From the NCBI GenBank assembly GCA_030562195.1, contig CM060202.1:13330001-13394000 (forward strand): a stretch of 64,000 bases of DNA, in the 5' to 3' direction. The notes beneath the pieces are model-generated. The model made no database searches. It worked only from the letters and a program-made list of their open reading frames with translations, and was not told where the DNA came from. The stretch comes from Nipponacmea schrenckii (lineage: Eukaryota; Mollusca; Gastropoda; Lottiidae). The translations under genes were made by a program, and so were the position numbers. Of this stretch, positions 47,270 to 60,900 are shown piece by piece. Each line of letters starts with the position of its first letter. Positions within the stretch are counted from its first letter, which is position 1.

Positions 47270-48110
47270 CAGTGATAGTTATTCAACGTTAATCAACGTT
47301 AATGTCATAGTTATTCAATATAAATTGTTGATCTGTGATACTTATTCAATATAAATTGTTGATCTGTGATAGTTATCCAATATAAATTGATGATCTGTGA
47401 TAGTTATTCAATATAAATTGTTGATCTGTGATAGTTATCCAATATAAAAAGGTGATCTAAGTTAGTTATTCAATAAAAAATTATCGATCTGTGTTAGTTA
47501 TACAATGCAAGTTGTTGATCTGTGATTATAGCTATTCAAAAATAATTGTTGATCTCTGATAGTTATCCAATATAAAATGATGATCTGTGATAGTTATTCA
47601 ATATAAATTGTTGATCTGTGATAGTTATCCAATATAAAAAGTTGATCTAAGTTATTTATTCAATAAAAATTATCGATCTGTGTTAGTTATACAATGCAAG
47701 TTGTTGATCTGTGATTATAGCTATTTAATATAAATTGTTGATCTGTGATAGTTATCCAATATAAAAAGGTGATCTAAGTTAGTTATTCAATAAAAAATTA
47801 TCGATCTGTGTTAGTTATACAATGCAAGTTGTTGGTTTGTGATTATAGCTATTCAATATAAATTGTTGATCTCTGATAGTTATCCAATATAAAATGATGA
47901 TCTGTGATAGTTATTCAATATAAATTGTTGATCTGTGATAGTTATCCAATATAAAAAGTTGATCTAAGTTAGTTATTCAATAAAAATTATCGATATGTGT
48001 TAGTTATACAATGCAAGTTGTTGGTTTGTGATTATATCTATTTAATATATTTTTTTTATCTGTGATAGTTATCCAATATAAAATGACCTGTGATATTTAT
48101 TCAGAATATA
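47270..48110. repeat. About 31-bp satellite with higher-order period of 317 bp
   Basis: The basic unit is close to GTGATAGTTATTCAATATAA followed by ATTGTTGATCT (31 bp), with several diverged unit types. A diagnostic unit, TACAATGCAAGTTGTTG, begins at 47501, 47690, 47818 and 48007. The spacings are 189, 128 and 189 bp, so a 317-bp block repeats. The array ends about 490 bp upstream of the GPCR start codon. Confidence 0.9.
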
Positions 48111-48520
48111 CTTTTGTGGCCTTTGATAGTTGCTCATTTTTTTATTTAGTTTCTGCATCTGAAAGTAATCCCAAGAATCATTTTCTTAAGAATCATTTGG
48201 GTTGTGGGTTTTGAATGCCGCATACGTAATAAATTATTTCTAATTTCAGATCATTTTTTAAGAAGACAGATTTGGATGCACACTAATGGCAGTTCTATTA
48301 CCGATGTAGTATAGTATTACGATTCCTGAATAAACCCCTATAACCAAATTCTAATAAAGAAATAGATAGTTTTCAGTACGATAAGAGAGATGCTGTTCCG
48401 CTATAACATAAAACTGTATAAGAGATAAATTTGGATATTTAATGTTTTCATATAAATATACCAAGATAACTCTATTTTGACTGATAATATTAGCGCCCAG
48501 ATGGCTAATAATGTTTTAAA

Positions 48521-48530
48521 TTATATATAA
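48521..48530 (+). promoter_or_regulatory. Possible TATA box upstream of the GPCR
   Basis: TTATATATAA lies about 75 bp before the ATG at 48601, a spacing compatible with a short leader. The region is AT-rich, so this may be chance. Confidence 0.3.
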
Positions 48531-48600
48531 CATTGTGTTTATTTTATTTAATAAAATAAATCGAAAACAGAAGGTCAAATAATTCGAACGACTTTCTAAT

Positions 48601-49869
48601 ATGGACCGACGCGACGAAATAAGTGCTCACATAGGCGAAAGCCTTAAAGACTGTCTCATTTATTTAGGAACTTCTAATTTTGAGAGGGGAAAATTCTGTA
48701 ACGCTACATGGGATGGATTATTGTGCTGGCCGCCTACAAGAGCTGGTTTGACCATCAGACAATCGTGTCCGTTCAGTACCAGCCTAAATGCCTATGCGTA
48801 CAAAGTGTGTAATAAAGATGGTACCTGGGCTGTTATTGGGGACCCGGAAACACATCCTGGAGGTCAAAGTCCCGCCGGATATACGGACTATAGCCAATGC
48901 TTTCAACCAACTTCGATCGATTCTTCCACGTTACCGGAACAAGCAGTATTCTCAGATTATAACAAAACCATGAAACTTGGCGAGATTGTTCAACTCGGCC
49001 TTTCAAGTGTATCCATCGTTTCATGTTTGATCGCCATTTTGTTTTATTTTATCATTACAAGGAAAGGTGTCAGATGTAAAATTGTGATTCCTTTATTTTT
49101 ATCTATTATGACATATCATTTGATGTCGTTAGTGGCCATGACACTCCGCCATATTGACAAATCTGAAAACGCTATTCATATGAGAGATTATTTTTGCCGC
49201 TTAGAAACAGTGATATGTAAATTTTGTGAACTGGCTACATACTCGTGGTTAATGATATTGATGATCTATTATCATTTAATAGCAATGTGTTATAGACTGA
49301 CTACCAGGAAAATTCTGGTGCTTTACGTCATCGGTTCAGGGATTCCCATAATAACGACTATGACATGGTATTTATCGGTTGTATTTTTGATTCGTATTGA
49401 AACGTCCTGTATTGTAGACTATTTTATTCATCCGACAATATGGCTGCCAATAACCGTAAAATTCTTATGTATTTTCATTATTCTGTGTCTACTGGTGGTG
49501 TGTTGCTGTGCATTCTGTTGTCTCCATGACGATGAACTTGACTTTTCTGATGATTTTGTTGTTGCTAGGCAGGGAATATTGCGTGTGTTTATAGTAACTA
49601 TGGTGATGGTTGCTATGGAAATATACTTATTGGTTAGTGATTTTTCCAAGGGTATTTCAGCCATAAACCTGTACATAATTCATTATTTTATATGGATTAT
49701 TTGCACTACGACTAAAGGACTGATTTTGGCATTTTTTCTATGTTTTATCGATAAGAAAATATGGTCGTGCCAAAGTACTTCTTCTGAAAGATATAATAAA
49801 GTAGAATCAAAAGATAAGAAAATGACACCTATAACGAATTTGGAAGATATTTTTGGAGATTCGGATTAA
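48601..49869 (+). CDS. Class B-like (secretin family) GPCR, intronless
   Basis: A 422-residue open frame with an in-frame TAA at 48580-48582 and no splice acceptor between it and the ATG, so the start is well set. Residues 18-100 form a hormone-receptor (HRM) domain: Cys18, 33, 42, 56, 70 and 100, Trp37-Asp38, CWPP at 42-45 and Trp76. Seven hydrophobic segments follow at roughly 129-152, 161-183, 203-230, 237-262, 280-306, 327-346 and 357-383. Cys199 and Cys270 are placed for the TM3-ECL2 disulfide. YSWLMILMIYYHL in TM3 and KGLILAFFLCFID in TM7 are diverged forms of class B motifs. No signal peptide is evident, unusual for this class. A peptide ligand is likely but unidentified. Two overlapping AATAAA signals lie at 49926-49935. 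Most class B receptors have many introns, so a retroposed origin is possible. Confidence 0.88.
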   Translation: MDRRDEISAHIGESLKDCLIYLGTSNFERGKFCNATWDGLLCWPPTRAGLTIRQSCPFSTSLNAYAYKVCNKDGTWAVIGDPETHPGGQSPAGYTDYSQCFQPTSIDSSTLPEQAVFSDYNKTMKLGEIVQLGLSSVSIVSCLIAILFYFIITRKGVRCKIVIPLFLSIMTYHLMSLVAMTLRHIDKSENAIHMRDYFCRLETVICKFCELATYSWLMILMIYYHLIAMCYRLTTRKILVLYVIGSGIPIITTMTWYLSVVFLIRIETSCIVDYFIHPTIWLPITVKFLCIFIILCLLVVCCCAFCCLHDDELDFSDDFVVARQGILRVFIVTMVMVAMEIYLLVSDFSKGISAINLYIIHYFIWIICTTTKGLILAFFLCFIDKKIWSCQSTSSERYNKVESKDKKMTPITNLEDIFGDSD

Positions 49870-49925
49870 GTGATGATTAAAAGATTGTGATATTGTATGG
49901 TTTGTTTTGTTACTAGCTCAATTAG

Positions 49926-49935
49926 AATAAATAAA
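49926..49935 (+). terminator. GPCR polyadenylation signals
   Basis: Two overlapping AATAAA motifs (AATAAATAAA) lie 57 bp after the GPCR stop codon, a typical position for a short 3' untranslated region. Confidence 0.65.
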
Positions 49936-52900
49936 GTCATTTCATTGTAGATTCGTGATTTTTTGTTGTTACTAATACTTAAGTTTAATATACACTTATC
50001 AAAGGTACAGATGGTCTTAGAATGAACATAACATTTTAATTCACTCAAACCAGACTAATAACAGTATACATCCATTAAGCAAGTTTCAAAACGTGAGTCT
50101 TGGAAATCCAAGAACACAGACTCTTCCTGCGTTCTTGACTTCCACTCTTGAATTAACCTTAACATCGTCAGATACTGTACGATATATAAATTCACAGCAG
50201 ATCGAGAAAAAAGCAATTCATAGAATTAAGAATGAATACTCTAACACTGACATGCTTTTCAACGAATATTAATCGTTGGCAAAGTTTGTTTATATACACC
50301 TGAAAATGGTTTACAAAGAGCTCTTGCATGGTATTTTGTCTTTTCCTGTTATAGTGTTGATTACCTAGACTCTTTTTGCCTTTAAAATTTATAAAATTGA
50401 TTTATTGTGGCAGTTTTCAAAATTGGTCAGGTTTGGGTTACATGCTTTCTTAACCAACAGTCACTATTAAATAGGCTACCTATACGTTTTTAAAAAAGAT
50501 CACATTTTCGCTGTTATAGTTATAAAATTTTCGGTACATTAACAACAACAGAATACACACTTAAAAGTATTATTTTATGTAAGAAAATGTGATTAGTGTT
50601 TTTTTGGTTAACAATACCAAAAACAATTCATTGATATTTTCATTAACAGTTTCAAAATCTGTTTTCGATAGACTTCAGTTTTCTATATGGAAATGTTGGA
50701 CTCTTTTAAAGGCAGAAAGACTGGCATATTCACAATGACAACGTATTACATACACACGCTTTTATAATCAGAAATTTGCTAATTATGTACATTGACAGTG
50801 AGAAGATGAAAGAAGACTTCTTAGCCTAAGCAAAGTTACATAAGCACACTTAAAATACTAACTACCCCTTGATGTTCTAATCCGCAGACAGAAAATGTAA
50901 AATTAGTCTCAGACTGTCGTAGATTTTCAACCCAAAAGTCTAGACTCTTTCCGAACTTGATCAAAGAAACATTAAAATGCTTGTCTGATAGTCAATTATC
51001 CCTAGTCCTCTAATTAGCATAATAAATAATATCAAATATTATAGGAAAATCATTATGAAATAAACATTGTTTGTTGTGCAAATTGAATTAACAGATAACA
51101 AATACAGTACTAAATTCTCGAGAATTTCGTTGTTGGTCGCAGCGAGGGTACTGGACCCTAGACCCCCCTCTTTTGTTCCCAAACTTGTACCCCACTTCAA
51201 TTCTGCAAAAACTCAAAATATGATATCTTCCCAGTAATTCCCACAGTATGTGTGTTCCAGATCAATAATATTTCTCAAATATTTTCTGGAGAGGGGGGGG
51301 GGGAGTATCTTAAAGATAGCATGATAGATCCTATACAGGTCGTCATTTGGAATCTCCATCCGGACAGTCGTTCCCGTATTAAACCGGTCTGCCCTTTGAT
51401 TGTACCTCAAGTTCCAAAAGGCTGGCGCCGCCACTACTTGTTCACTGTTATCAGGAGTCAATAGTACTAGTTGTTTGTTTATGGGGAATAATGATAAATG
51501 TAAACAATGCTGGGTGTATTTAGTTTGATATCCCCGGGGTAACACGTATTTCAATGAAATGTCGGTGTTCCCCAAGAATAACTGACGTAACCTACTTGAA
51601 AATGTCAATCTCACTGTGCTTGGGGGAAAATATGTTCATAGAATGATTTTCCTAACACAAATACCCCGGATTCAGTTTTCTTGCAGTAGTCAAGTTATTG
51701 AATAAGAGCATGGCAGGGAACGCTTTGACATTACTACGACCAAAGGCTAGACCGCGTGACCCCTTCAAAATCTATGGACAAGAAAACTAAAACGTATTAT
51801 AAAACTGTTGAACAATTTACAATAACATAAAGCTGAAATCATACGAACGTCAGTGTGACATTAATAAAGCAAGCGTGTTATTGTCTTATAGGGGGGGGGG
51901 GTAACGTAAAAAAGGGTATCAGTAGGCTTACACCATGGATCCCTAATATGTATCTACTAGCTCGCTCGAAATGTCCGGAATGCTGCAAAGGCACACGTTA
52001 ATAAACATATAGTTCTCATGGATGTGTTTCACAAGATGTTCGTCTACGATACACTCAATGGAAAAGAAGCTCAGTAAAGTTACATACTGTTTATGTAAAC
52101 GGAAATAGCTAATGTTTATAAAGCAAACAAATCAAGATAATTTGAAGATATTCAATATTTCCAATAGCATCAATTAAGAAAAATTCTGTCTGTCATGTAC
52201 CAAATACCTTTAATTTTGAAGTATTTAGCAGTATGTAACAATTTTTCTAGTTTTTATTGATTGTAAATAGAACTCTTGACACCTGACGTAACATTTGATA
52301 AAGAAAGTGAAAGGTTGAAAGTGTGGGTAGAATTGTTGCCGTTTAAAAACTTCTTCTAGTTCAAGATGACGTATTGAAATGTACGTTGAAATAAATGTAG
52401 ACAAGATGTGCAATGATTTGGAAAAAGAGAGGAATGATGTTACAATAAGGATGCCTTGGTGTAAAATATTGATCCAATTTTGAATGATAGAATTAAATAA
52501 GCTAAGGTTAAAAAAAAGATTAAGAAATGCTCAAAACAGACCAAAAGCGCCCCGAAGCCCCACCACAAGCTCTTGCTTAACAAGTTTTGACCTACGTTAA
52601 TATACCTTTCGAGTCTGGTAGTCAAGCCACCCAACCTTTTCATCCTTATCTTGACTGATTTTGGACTCCCTCCCTACAGAGACCTTGGATACTGACAGTT
52701 GTATGTAGTCAAAAGGAGCATTTCCATTCCAATGAGACAATAAGATACAAAACTGCTTCAAATTTCTCTTAAGATCTAAACCAGACGTAATTTGCCATGA
52801 TTTGCTATGTTCGTTCTTCTTGAACCCTCAAGCACCTGTCGAATGTGGTACAAATACTTTCAAAACACTATTTGTTTTTATATTAAATCGTTTAGAATAT

Positions 52901-55900
52901 TAGGCAACATTACAGGAAAGATGATCGTGTTTTTACGTTAATATGTAACCCAATAAATAGACCTTGAATTACAGAATAAAACCTGTTGTAATTTAGTGTA
53001 CTCTTCAACAGTAAACTAATAGGCCACCACACAATATATAATATTATAATCATCGTTATGATAATAATGCAGTTTGCGATTTTAAATATGGATTTGAAGC
53101 AATGAAAGACATAGACAGCTATTGTAATAATTTTATTATTAAAAAAAGCAATAGCAAAATAGGAATACTAAATGTACCTTCGGCATGTTTTACGTAATTG
53201 AAAGAGATCTGTCAAGGCTTCTAAAGGCTTATACTGAACAAAATGATAATAACTAGCTATAATATAAAGTTATAATGATATTAGTGCTAAAAAAAGGCCT
53301 GATAAATTGCAGAAACGTCAATTCCAATCTGTAAATGGGATCTCGGTTTCCTGTGATTGAGGTAAAGGAACCCTTTGAAGGACTTTTCCACTAAGTGGTA
53401 GCGGAGGTGAGATTATGTGTACGGTCTGCCCGTTGTCAGCTTGGGACTAATTTTCAGGTTAAATTCTATTGAACGATTTTAAAGTCGGTCATGAAATTAG
53501 GATGAGTGATGATGAGCAAAATGGAATCTATGAGATATGGTACGAGGTAAAATAGCAGATATTTTATTTACCTAAATTAGTCGAGTATTTATCTACTATT
53601 TAACACGTCTTGTTTGTTACTCATCAAAATAAACATGATAATCACAAAGAATGTAGGTATATCGTTAAAGTGGCTGCGCATTACTATCATCAAATACTTT
53701 CATAAAACTTGAGGAAGTCGGCTGTCAATCGTTTGTCGCAGTGGATTTGAATAAAACCTACACTTGCATTAATTTAATGAAAATATAAAGATTTAGAAAT
53801 GTATACAAAAAAGCCACTTCTGATTGATGTTGATGTTTGGGATTCACAATAGATTTACTCCAAAAATTAAGGTATGAAAGAATATGTCCCTGAAATCTTC
53901 GAATATTGAAGACATACGTACTAGCGTTATATCCAAAATTGTGTAATGTGGCTGCCCAGAACAGTATAGTTGATTGGGATACATAAGATCTGTTTTTGGA
54001 CAAAGTAAGACGAAACACGTACCCAGCAAACATAATTAAACCAGCAATTAATACAGATCTTTAAGTAATCTGTAAGAAATCGGTTCTGGAGCCAAAAATG
54101 AAGATATCTTACGCCACTAAGTACTAAGATAAGCTAACAATTATCAAAGTTAAACCTAATTTATATGCTATGTTAGTAAAGGTGATATGAGACTTATCTG
54201 AAAGTACATTATAAACTAATCTTTATTTTCTAAAATTTCTTTAGATTGCCTCATACCTTTGATTTATGAGTTTTTGTCCACTTTTAAAACACTTGACAAC
54301 ATCAACCATGTAACTACTTTTGTAAAAAAGAAACCCTGAGCCACTTGAATATAAAAAATACAGGTAGTGAATAGATAAAAAAGTAGCCCTTATATATCAT
54401 ATATCGTAATGTAAAACTTGAAATAATACATGTATGAAATATTAAAATTATACAACCACGATCATGTTTGAATGATTGGTAATTAAAATTACATGTAATT
54501 AACAACATTTTTATGTCATTATGTTCTGAAAATACATTTTTTTTGTATTCTGAAAATACAGCAACAGTAATTTTTTCTGAATGCGAAAGATATATAAAAT
54601 GATTAAACCAATCAATCTCCAAACAAGTCCCCTTCTAAGTTTCCCCTCTTTGTCCTATCGTCTATTTCGTCTAGTGGGAATAAATGGGATGGGCTGAAAT
54701 AGTAAGGGAATAACTTCTGAGCAATTATTCCATATTTACAAAAATGGCAAAGATGAGAAAAGGCAATTGGAAATAACAAAAATTATCATTAACAGTTGAC
54801 TATAAATCAAGTAAGTATCTTTAACGCTTGCTTCAGAAACCACTGACAGTTAATTGTTACTGCTTGTTGGTATTTAACTGATTGAACACTTTAATTGGCA
54901 GAATGGCCCCGAGCCAGTTTGGTTTTAGTACTTCGTCATGGACAGTGAAAATACGAAGATAAGAAAATATTATATATTAGACAAAACATGTATTATTAGG
55001 CTTATATATAACTCAACACTTTCGCCAAAAATATCTTATTGTGATCATTAAAACACCTTTAACTCTTAACATCAATATCAACTGGCTTAAATAATCCGTT
55101 TTATACACTTTTTACCTTAATAAACAAGCTTTTACCACTAAAATCGGTTCAGTTACCGTTGCAAGTACATGCTTATATTACAACAATATGTAATTTAAGT
55201 TACATTTAAGTTTCGCTGTGTTTTTCGCTCGCATTTGGCGGTTATCCACAGTTCAATTAGCATGACACGAAATCCTACATAACGAATGATTTCAGCTCAC
55301 CCTGTTCTTCTTTAAGTGAACATCCAGGGCAACTCCGCTCCGCTCTCCTGTATTATTTTCTGCAAACTGATATTAACATGAGCTGTGAAAAGGGATGCAA
55401 GTTTGGTTAATTTAATTAGACTGGACATGAATAGGTGGGCAGCTGGTATTGTAACCATTTTTGTCAATCGGGGCAATTGAACAACACTGGATTAGTCCAT
55501 GCAAACGGTTGTTATATTTTAAGAAAAAAAAAGGAAATGGTTTAGCAGTCTCGCGCACCTGGATGTAAGCTATTAAAAAAATTAAGAGAGAGTAGCGTTA
55601 CGGGCTATATCAAGATATTAGTTTACTAATTAGAATATAAATCAACAACAGTTTTCAACACAGTCAATAGATAGACAATACTTATATATCATAATGATAT
55701 CATTTATTTCTCCTTATTATTCTATCTATTCCAATAATCTCTTAAACAGTTTAGATTGTAGCTTTAAGAGATACAAAAACTCAAAACAGTCCTTGCATAT
55801 TGATCTAGAATTGCATAAATTAATAGCCATTTCTGAATAATCCTTCGAAACACGATCAGTTTTATAAATATAATAATCGTATTTATACGACAGCAGAATA

Positions 55901-56640
55901 AATTCGATCAATGTTATAAACAAATCAGTTATTTTCTGTTTTTTTTATTAAATACGATCTGATTCGCCAATGTGGCCAGTTGTATAGATATGATTAGTTG
56001 TATAAATGCGGATCAGTTGAGAGAGGGGGTTAAAAATATTTTAGTTAGTTACATTATCATTAGTCAAATATAACTTCATTCTAAACGTTTCTTGTTATCC
56101 TAGAGTAAATCGGTTACTACGGGCATTTAACAATAATCTATCTATCAGAGGTTAGATAATGAAATAACCGGCTAAACCAATCCTAGGAGCTAAAAATGAC
56201 TACATTCATTAGAATATCAGAATTTAAAAGATAAAGTTACACAGAGTTTGCTTGTTTCTATTTTCTATTGTCTACAATGTAAATAAACTCAACGTGATAA
56301 ATTATAATATCTGTAACCTTTATACCTTTCTTAGTGTTAACCAGTATTGCATCTCTGGTTATCTTTCGACATTGATGTTAATTACGTGATACGTCGACAT
56401 TAAAGTAAAAAAACTGTAAAATTTCATAATCCACAAAATACATGATCTTTCGACTTTGCTGTTACACAATATTTCTGGATATTGACGGAACCTTCACGAG
56501 TTTTCGACTCTGATGAAAATTTCATTGGTGATCATCATTAATGGTACTTTCATGGGTTTTGAATTGACAGTACTTTTATGGTTCTTATTTTCGACATTGA
56601 TGATGCCTTGTTGGCTTTTCGACATTGTATTCACACAATC
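49936..56640. other. Gene-poor region, 50-56.6 kb
   Basis: No supported gene. G runs lie near 51291-51302 and 51891-51901. A 133-codon minus-strand frame (51213-51614) overlaps the first run and matches nothing I know. At about 56360-56640 a TTTTCGACATTGATG-like motif recurs at irregular spacing just before the 27-bp satellite. Confidence 0.55.
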
Positions 56641-56644
56641 TGTG

Positions 56645-57910
56645 TAGGTACACGTAAATACTCAATTTTTAAAGGAACATGTCTTTACGTAATCGTTGAA
56701 GGTACATGTTACTAGACGATTCTTGAAGGTACATGTAATTACGCGTTCTTTAAAAGAACATGACTTTACGTAATCGTAAAAGGTACATGTTACTAGACGA
56801 TTCTTGAAGGTACATGTAATTATACGATCTTTGTGGAACAAGTCTTTACGTAATCGTTAAAGGTACATGTTACTAGACGATTCTTCAAGGTACATGTAAT
56901 TACACAATCTTTAAAGGAACATGTCATTACGTAATCGTTAAAGGTACATGTTACTAGACGATTCTTGAAGGTACATGTAATTATACGATCTTTAAAGATA
57001 CATGTTACTAGACGATTCTTCAAGGTACATGTTATTATACGGTCTTAAAGGAACATGTTACTATACGATTCTTGAAGGTACATGTAATTACGCGCTCTTT
57101 AAAGGAACATGGCTTTACGTAATCGTTAAAGATACATGTTACTAGACGATTCTTGAAGGTACATGTAATTATACGATCTTTAAAGGAACATGTCATTACG
57201 TAATCGTTAAAGGTACATGTTACTAGACGATTCTTGAAGATAGGTACATGTACATGTAATTATACGATCTTTAAAGATACATGTTACTAGACGATTCTTG
57301 AAGGTACATGTAATTACACGGTCTTAAAGGAACATGTTACTAGACGATTCTTGAAGGTACATGTAATTACACGGTCTTAAAGGATACATGTTACTAGACG
57401 ATTTTTGAAGGTACATGTAATTACACGGTCTTAAAGGTACATGTTACTAGACGATTCTTGAAGGTACATGTAATTACACGGTCTTTAAAGGAACATGTTA
57501 CTAGACGATTTTTGAAGGTACATGTAATTACACGGTCTTAAAGGTACATGTTACTAGACGATTCTTGAAGGTACATGTAATTACACGGTCTTAAAGGTAC
57601 ATGTTACTAGACGATTTTTGAAGGTACATGTAATTACACGGTCTTAAAGGTACATGTTACTAGACGATTTTTGAAGGAACATGTAATTACACGGTCTTTA
57701 AAGGAACATGGCTTTGCGTAATCGTTAAAGGTACATGTTACTAGACGATTCTTAAAGGTAGGTAGATGTAATTACACGGTCTTAAAGGAACATGTTACTA
57801 GACGATTTTTGAAGGAACATGTAATTACACGGTCTTAAAGGAACATGTTACTAGACGATTCTTGAAGGTACATGTAATTTCACGGTCTAGGAACGTGTAA
57901 TTACACAATG
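56645..57910. repeat. 27-bp satellite with trimer then dimer organisation
   Basis: The units are about 27 bp, each starting near GGTACATG. Three types occur: TTACTAGACGATTCTTGAAG, AATTACACGGTCTTAAAG and CTTTACGTAATCGTTAAAG. In the left part the TACGTAATCG type recurs at 56691, 56772, 56852 and 56933 (81, 80 and 81 bp), a trimer. From about 57290 it is mostly lost and the other two alternate as a ~53-bp dimer. ACATGT palindromes recur in nearly every unit. Confidence 0.93.
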
Positions 57911-60900
57911 ATAATATAATAAATTACTTGATATAATTACACAAATCTATCATCAATAACTAAAACAAGAGAAGTAAACTCCAAATTATTATTACCTTTT
58001 TCTCACACTGATATTAAGATTTTATTACTAGTCGAAACCCATCTAAAGTTTCAAAAAAAAAAAACTAACCTGAATTTTCTACTCTAATCGCAATTTTATG
58101 ATGAATGATGTAAATAAAAATTTATAAGTTTGCAGAATATATCAAAATATCAAATTTCTTTTAAATGAATTTTATAGATTTCTGTTTTCTCATAAGATGA
58201 TATAAGACTGTTTACGTGTTCGTATTACATTGGAAGAAAACACTTCAGGGAATAAGAACGATGGGGCTATCAGGAATGATTATAGTATCAAATGTAAATA
58301 ATTGAGCGAAACACAGATGGATGTTTGGAAATGTCAATGATTCACATTGAAATGAAATGCAATTGAGGTTCACGTGTTATCTTTGAATACTTCTTCGGAT
58401 TGCTTTACTCTGAAATGTGAAATGAGAGAAATTTTGCCAGGACTGTCTCATAAGCCAACTCATTTCGAATTTTGACTGTCGATGCATCAACAGCTTAGAA
58501 TAAATACATCAAATGAAGGCCTTCGAATGCCATCCTCTTCCAACCTCATAAATGAAGGGAAGCAGGTTGAAAATCAAAAGGTGTAACGTCGACTCATTCT
58601 AAACATTATGTTTGATGTTAAGTATAACAAACCGTGGAAATATATCGTCAGAAACATTCAAGGGACGAGACATCAACAACGTCAAAATAATAATATTATG
58701 ATGTAGGCTATTCCTGCTCCTGTTTCTCATTGTATAATATTGTATCAAAACTTCACAATAACATGAGGCGGAGAATGTTATCTCAAAACAGTAGTTAAAT
58801 TATCATGATATAATGTAATCATTAAAGTGGGTTGAATAAACACTTCTAAAAAATTAGTATCTCTTCTTTTTATTCATTGAAATTTCATTTTATACTTGAA
58901 TAAGATAAATGTGTCTCTTTTTTTAAAACAAAAAAATATTCAGATATCCACCCTAAATTATTATTATTATTATTATGTTTCCATGGCAACTATCATTATT
59001 TTTAGATGAATAAACTTAATAAGTTATTGAGTTATTGTATGTAATAATATTTTCAATTTATTTTTATTCAATAAATGAAGATTTATTTACGGCTTTTTAA
59101 GTTTCAAAACAAAGTTCGCTGTGATACATATTTACGACCTTAAGGTGCGTGTATATTGAATAACGAACAAACTCAATCCATCTAGGCCATAGTCAAGGCG
59201 TTAATGTTTTCATCTTAAATCTTAAAAGGGTCCACTTTCTTTCTTCGCAGAAGTTTGTGGATGAAGCATTTTGGTTGGATTGTATTATTGCGAATACAGC
59301 AAATCTGAAAGACAGAAAGACTGGTCATTTGTCAAGGTATTAGATAAAGACCATTGGCCATTGAAAAGATGGAACCCTACCTAGATAGTTAAAAATGCAT
59401 ATACTATACAGCATAATTCACGATCCCCTCATGGTATCTGTGCGGTCGCAAATTTTCACGAGGAGCGACAGAAAGAACTATATTGTATATAGGTAAAATG
59501 GATTCTCGGTGATTTAGTGAATGTGAATCTTGACTGAAGTATTTTCTTGTATTAAAAAGATTTTTTTTTATTGAATATATGTAATAATTACTGGTCTTTT
59601 TAAATATATAAAAAACAAACTATAAGGAACACGTAGAAAAACGTTTACCACCAAGGCAGTAAAAAGGTTTTAAAAAAGTCTCTCGAAAATCTTGTATTTT
59701 TAGGTTAAGAATTATCTTTTCTTTTCAAGTTATATTATCAAAGTTTGAATCAACACCCTTGACTGTTAAAAAAGTAGCTATATTTTATACAGCAAGCCTT
59801 ACTGTTTATGATATAATCTTCTTAGATAAAGAATTTTTAAATTAGTTGAAAACTTGTGTGAGAACGACACCATTATCTTTGGAAATACATCTTATGTCTA
59901 AGTACGTACTTCATCTTTCTTACCACATGGATGTTGCCTATAGATTACACTTAAAATGATGTAGTTGATAGATTAGAGCGTTCTTATTCCATGGGCAGGA
60001 ACAAGACGAGACGAAATGAAGCATATCTTGATAAACCAGGATCATGGACAAGGGCCTTGGCACACACAGTTTAATGAGTACAGTACGAAACACAATAAAA
60101 AAATAATTTTAACGTCCTACATTTCTACACCTTATTGGACTTGAATTATTTAGGGTGTAAAGTATCCAATAGTACACAGGACAACGGAACCGGTATTCGT
60201 ATACAATTCTTTAAATTCAAACAGTCGGCAGGCCTATAAGATGGATTTCCCGGCAAAGGACCAGATGAACTCTCTGATTTTTCAACTTGGTTTCCCACTG
60301 TCAGTGATATTGTTCGGTGAGTCTGACATGGAAAATAGAGTCTTGTCGTTCAAATGGAACAATTAACCAAAGTCCCGCGTGCTTCAGGCTGTACATGTAA
60401 GAGATCCCTCGGCAGTTGCAAATCCATAGGCTGATGTCGCTTTCCTGGCCAAATTTCCTTCATTGCACCCTACATTACGTTGCCCTTATCCATTAGCTCA
60501 GGTGCAGAAGAGTAGGACGTAAAACTCCATTCATTTTATTTTTAGATCAAGAAACATTGCTCCGACCTTCATCAATGGCAGCAGAAACGGGATTTAAAAA
60601 ATTCGATGGCACTGTCGTGACCTATACCAAAGTCCTTATTAGAGCCCCAAATGTTCTTACATATTAATATCTTTCGAGATTTACTCAGACTTCTAAAATG
60701 AACATCAGATAATTTTGAAAAGGCGGTCGTGATTCTTATATCAAAACATCAAGTCTTCTTCGCTTGCATAAAAAATTACAAACAACGTTTGAACAAAGAT
60801 AGGCTTTGAGTGTATCAAATGAAAAGTTTATTATCATAGAATAAAAAAGAATTAAGTAAAAACTGTTTAGCTATATGTATTTTTACCACCTCAATATGCT

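Noticed and set aside
51213..51614. 133-codon minus-strand open frame
   Set aside because: No family resemblance, it runs across a G/C homopolymer, has no splice or promoter context, and is within chance length for AT-rich DNA of this size.
56820..57023. Minus-strand frame encoding repeated FKNRLVTCT-like peptides
   Set aside because: A 27-bp satellite keeps frame automatically (9 codons). The peptide repetition follows from the DNA repeat and is not evidence of a gene.
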